Part shown: positions 1-64,000 of the stretch, piece by piece
How the letters are laid out: every line of letters starts with the position of its first letter
How positions within the stretch are numbered: position 1 is the first letter of the stretch
Assembly: GCA_947650365.1 (NCBI GenBank)
Contig: OX393549.1
Coordinates: 95,819,514-95,883,513, forward strand
DNA length: 64,000 nucleotides
Origin: Chamaelirium japonicum
Lineage: Eukaryota; Streptophyta; Magnoliopsida; Liliales; Melanthiaceae
Direction: 5' to 3'
The notes under the pieces: model-generated
Database searches by the model: none
Seen by the model: only the letters and a program-made list of their open reading frames with translations
Told to the model about the DNA's origin: nothing
Made by a program: the position numbers and the translations under genes

Positions 1-1390
1 AGGTTGTCGATCTTATCTCTTTAGATAATTTTATCGTTACCACTAAGGATGATGGCTCCTTTAGCCAAATTGATTTAGACTCCTGAAAAAGGCAGGATTA
101 TCTATGTAGGAACTATATTCTTAACTGACTTATCCCTGACCTCGTTGATATCTACTTCACCTATACGTCTGCCAAATACCTGTGGAACTCCTTAGAGAAG
201 AAATACGCTATAGAGGATGCTAGGTCGAAGAAGTTCATGGTCGGGACGCTGCTGGAGTTCAAGATCATGGATGAGAAGTCTGTAGTCTCCCAACTAAAGG
301 AGATACAGATAATTATCCATGAGGTCCTCACATAGGGTTACTCTATCTGCAAGGATTTTAAGTGACAACCATCATCGAGAAGCTACCTCCCTCCTAGAAG
401 GAGTTCAAGAACAACTTAAAGCATAAGAGGAAGGAGATGACCCTAGAAGACCTGGTAGTCCGAATTCGTATCGAGGGGGACAACCGAGAGTCTAAGAAGA
501 GGTAGTGAGCTAATGAGCTGAAAGGAAAGGCCAATCTCATGGAGGAAAAACCATCCAAGAAGAAGACTTAAGCTCTTAAGCCTTGGGAGAAGAACAAGCT
601 TTCTAAGTCTCAGTTCAAGAAGAAATCAAAGGGAGACTGCTTTGTATGCAGTAAGCTAGGCCACCTGGCTAAGGAGTATCACTTCAATACAGCTAACCAG
701 CCAAAGAACAAGTTCGAGGCGAATGTGGCCCAGAATGGTTACTTCTATGTGATGATAACGGAGGTCAACCTGGTCAGCAACCTTGCAGACTGGTGGGTGG
801 ACACAGGAGCTACCCGGCATATCTATGGGTCAAAGAGCTCTTTCCCTACCAATACACCTACAGCTGAAGGAGAAACATTGTACATGGAAACTCCTCAGTT
901 ACTCGAGTCGCTGGGAAAGGGAACGTGATTCCGAAGTTCTCCTTCGGAAATCTTCTGACTCTGAAGGAGGTACTACACGTCCCAGACATCCGGAAGAACC
1001 CAGTCTCTGGAGCGATACTCAGTAATAAGGGCTATAAGCTTGTATTTTAGTCAACCAAATTTGTCCTGATTAAGGGCAGGTCTTTTACAAGGAAGGGTTA
1101 CCTTGATGATGGCTTATTCAAGCTAAATGTAACCTCTCTTATTAATAATAAAACATCTTCTTTTACTTACTTGTGTGATTCTTTTGATCTGTGGCATGCT
1201 AGACTAGGACACGTTAACTCTAAATCCCTTGAAAGGTTAATTAACTTGTATAATGTACCTAAATGAATTTCATCCTCAGATGAAAAGTGTGGCATATGCG
1301 TAGAGACTAAATATATCAAGAAACCTTGTAAGAGTGTAGAGCATAGCCTAGAAACCCTAGACTTGATCCACTCAGACATGTACGAGTAAG
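1..1390 (+). pseudogene. Copia retrotransposon remnant: gag, zinc knuckle, protease, GAG-pre-integrase
   Basis: Translating across several frames gives Copia domains in their normal order. There is a UBN2-type gag with KYLWNSLEKKYAIEDARSKK near 190-240, and a zinc knuckle CFVCSKLGHLAKEYHF near 640-690, where the last cysteine has become tyrosine. A protease core WWVDTGATRHIYG lies near 792-830. A GAG-pre-integrase LWHARLGHVNS follows near 1190, then CGICVETKYIKKPC and a truncated integrase start LDLIHSDMY near 1355-1385. Stops and frame changes (for example TGA in a lysine-arginine context near 364 and 1264) make it inactive. It continues left of the window and ends abruptly near 1390. It lies beyond the 3' end of NRPC2. 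Confidence 0.85.
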
Positions 1391-1888
1391 TGTGGCAGCC
1401 AAGCAGTTTTATAAGAGCAACGGAGCAAATAAAGCTGAAGTAAAATTGATCAGGTAAACAATTCCTTCTTGTTTTTCATCTTTATCTTCTTTTACTTTAA
1501 GAGATACACGTGTTGACAATTTCGCAATTATTTTGTTTATATCTTCTTTTCCTATAAGATATACATGAGTTGACAATTTTTACTGTTATTTTGTTCAAAG
1601 TATGTTTATTTTTCTATTTATATATTTTCAAGTATACCTTATGGTTTTTGCTTCATGTCTACTTATATCTTCATCCACTGCAAGTTACATTCTCCGAAAC
1701 TTCCTCTATTATATTGTATGTTGTTAGTATGAAAACAAAGGATAAAAGGGTAAAAAAAGGGTTATTAGCTATAGGCCCACTATAATAGTGTTGAGTTACA
1801 TCAAGTCTAACAAATAGTTTCAGTTTACATGTAGTCCGCAAAAAAGATTTGAGTTTAAGAGAATTCATGTATAATAGTTGTAGGCTTA
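1391..1888. other. AT-rich intergenic sequence, nothing recognised
   Basis: This is AT-rich sequence with a short repeated phrase (tatcttcttttacttta / tatcttcttttcctata near 1480-1560). No coding or element termini are visible. Confidence 0.5.
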
Positions 1889-2290
1889 GGGTGAATTCTT
1901 TTCATTTCAACTCACTTACGGAAACGGAAATGATTTCCACCAACTTATTTGTTCATTGACTTCATTTCACCTCTCTTGTTCTTTTGAGAAAAAATAAATT
2001 AAGTGAGATAAAGCTGTCGCATCTATTCATTTCTACTCCCTGTTCTTTTGAGAGGAAGTAAATAGAGAAGAAGGAAATCTATTTTCCAAATCATTTTCGC
2101 TAGACTTGAGAAACAAGGTCAACTTCCAAATTTGAGAGGAAATGAAGTAGGCCAGTTGAGAGGACATGAAGAACACATATGGATTCATTTCCACTGACTT
2201 AAAACAGAAAGAACAATGAAAATGGAAATGGAAATTAAGTGAGCAGATGGATCCATTTCCACCCTCATTTCCGCCCAAAAGATTGCACCC
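1889..2290. mobile_element. Tourist/Harbinger-like MITE, 402 bp
   Basis: The left end GGGTGAATTCTTTT (from 1889) matches the reverse complement of the right end GGGTGCAATCTTTT (to 2290) at 12 of 14 bases. The trinucleotide TTA flanks both sides (1886-1888, 2291-2293), the TSD type of PIF/Harbinger MITEs. The interior has no coding and is rich in ggaaatg motifs on both strands. Confidence 0.55.
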
Positions 2291-2394
2291 TTAAGGGATC
2301 ATTTGCTAATCGTTTTTTATGAGTTATTCCAAATCTACCCCTAAGATAATCGCACATGTAATGTTGCATGTAGCATTAAATCCCTCACTCAATT

Positions 2395-2575
2395 CAGGTC
2401 ATCAATCATCCGATCACAATCCCGTGCATCGCATCCTATCCCATGCATTTTACTACTAGATAACCCATTCTCGAAGTTACTGTAGCTGCTACAGTAACTC
2501 TGATAATTGTTTGACTCCTAGTATTAGCCAATGGGATCGAGATGCAATGATCAAATGGTGTGTGATCAACCACAG
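2395..2575. repeat. Imperfect foldback centred on a perfect palindrome
   Basis: At 2475-2499 an 11-bp inverted repeat (agttactgtag, ctg spacer, ctacagtaact) is perfect. Around it, atcgcatcctatcccatg on the left roughly mirrors aatgggatcgagatgcaatg on the right, so this may be a small MITE. The same TTACTGTAG-N3-CTACAGTAA core occurs in the foldback module at 18.3-18.7 kb. Confidence 0.4.
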
Positions 2576-2605
2576 AGATTTTAGACTGACAATGATTTTA
2601 GTTCG

Positions 2606-2832
2606 GTTAGGTTTAGGTATAGGGCTAGGATTCACTGTTAGGGGTATAGAATTAGGTTTAGGATTAGGGTTCACTATTTAGGATATAGAATTTGGGTTAA
2701 GGCTAGATTTAGGATTAGGCTTCACTATTAGGATTAGAGGTATAGAATTAGGGTTAGGGTTCATTATTTAGGTTATAAAATTAGGTTTAGGGTTAGAGTT
2801 CACTATTTAAGTTACAAAATTAGATTTAGGGT
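2606..2832. repeat. 39-bp minisatellite of degenerate telomere-like motifs
   Basis: This is a run of ttaggtttagg/ttagggttaggg-like motifs. The phrase ttcact(a/g)tta recurs at about 2631, 2670, 2721, 2760 and 2799, giving a period of 39 bp with one 51-bp unit. Each unit holds two or three near-copies of the plant telomere heptamer TTTAGGG and a tatagaatt segment. Confidence 0.75.
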
Positions 2833-3770
2833 TTCACAAGAATCACAACATGACAAAGAAGTTTTGAAACACTAAAAACAATTGTCATATGTTGTGAAAC
2901 AAATTGAACTTAGAGGGGTATGTCACACTCATGGACTACCAACTATTAGGATCAACACTTTCCTGATGATATCCAATCACTTGCAAAAGGATCTAGTAGC
3001 AAAGATCCTCTAGCAATAAGTGTCATGTACCAGAAGAAAAAACTCTCCTATCCCCTGGTGGGTCATGCCAACATCTCTTTGATTTATATTATATGAAAAC
3101 TTTGAAAAAAGGGAAAAATCCAACCCTACTGTTTCTCCACACTGCTTGTCTCACAACAATGACAATGGTGTACGACCAACTCTAGCAGACAGAGGCAATG
3201 GGTTAACGACCTAAAACTTTTAGAGATTGGAAGAGAAGGGAATGTATTTTTCGCTCACTTAGTGATGGCAGCAACAGAAGCCGACAATGCTTGACTACAA
3301 ATGAGTTGTGAATGAAAGGAATGACGGAGAAGGGAATGTCAAAGAATATATAGTTGACACAAGATGTGGGTGAATCCCTGGGTGCCAATAAAAATTTTTT
3401 TGTTCCAAAGCAAGAGTACTTGCTGTGAACCAACACATCCCACACCACCCACATCATAAAGAGGAAGTTCTGTAAGGTAACCATGAATGACACAAGTTAA
3501 ATTTTTTTTTCTCAGTTTGGCATTATGAAGTTGAACTTGTCTACACAAAATCTGCACCCTGTCCTGGTTGAAGTATCTCAATAAGTTATCATGGAATTGA
3601 ACTTGTTTACAATAAAAGCACCATCGACATTACAAAAATTGTTTATCATACAAGATGTAGAGGGAGGTTATTATAAATATTAGTTGCTAGGCTTCAAGTT
3701 CAAAATTTAAGAAATATTTTCTTCCACATTCCGCAACCTCAAACGTCCATGATGGACAACCACACGTCAG
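2833..3770. other. 3' flank of NRPC2, no other gene seen
   Basis: The 3' untranslated region of NRPC2 should lie in the upper part of this stretch. No second gene or element boundaries are recognised. Confidence 0.4.
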
Positions 3771-63916
<60,146 letters not shown>

Positions 63917-64000
63917 CTATTGGTGATATAGTTTGTTAGTATGCAAAGCATGAATTGGTATTTATGATATAAAAAAAGTATAGATTTATCAAAAGGATAT

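Overview
The window comes from the nuclear genome of a flowering plant; I cannot name the species. The evidence is spliced exons with GT-AG introns, plant-type Copia, Gypsy, LINE and hAT elements, long (TA)n and (GA)n microsatellites, and one conserved gene that matches plant RNA polymerase III subunit 2.

Only one host gene is visible. It lies on the minus strand and covers nearly the whole window. I could assemble 15 exons (3771..63916, read from high to low coordinates) into one open frame of 508 codons plus a stop. They encode the C-terminal part of the second-largest RNA polymerase III subunit (NRPC2/RPC2): the hybrid-binding region with its catalytic-core motifs, then the C-terminal clamp with a CxxC...CxxC zinc site. 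The roughly 640 N-terminal residues expected for the family must lie beyond position 64000. The visible part is 1.5 kb of coding sequence spread over 60 kb. Small ancestral-size introns (73 to 201 bp) alternate with introns of 3.0, 3.9, 13.8, 15.5 and 21.1 kb.

The rest is mostly transposable elements lodged in those introns. From left to right: a broken Copia gag-protease piece, a Tourist-like MITE and a telomere-like minisatellite lie beyond the 3' end of the gene. The 3.0-kb intron holds a 926-bp hAT-like element with an 8-bp target-site duplication (TSD). The 3.9-kb intron holds LTR-like repeat copies and a truncated member of a CAAGG-ended hAT-like family. The 13.8-kb intron holds a Copia remnant, a striking array of seven foldback modules joined by (TA)n/(GA)n microsatellites (14.3-18.7 kb), and a Gypsy remnant whose LTR is interrupted by a solo LTR and by a hAT-like element. 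The 21-kb intron holds Copia and LINE remnants, a BED-finger fragment, and an intact, apparently very young 5.47-kb Copia element with a cytosine-rich leader. The 15.5-kb intron holds several hAT-like elements, two LINE bodies, further 5'-truncated LINE tails, an inverted LTR copy, and a broken BED/DUF659 hAT transposase that itself carries a hAT-like insertion.

The window therefore shows an essential polymerase gene that keeps its frame and splice sites while its introns act as a stratified sink for mobile DNA. The most unusual parts are the microsatellite-anchored nested-hairpin array, the four-copy CAAGG hAT-like family, the cytosine-rich Copia leader, and the paired 3' hairpins shared by all LINE copies.
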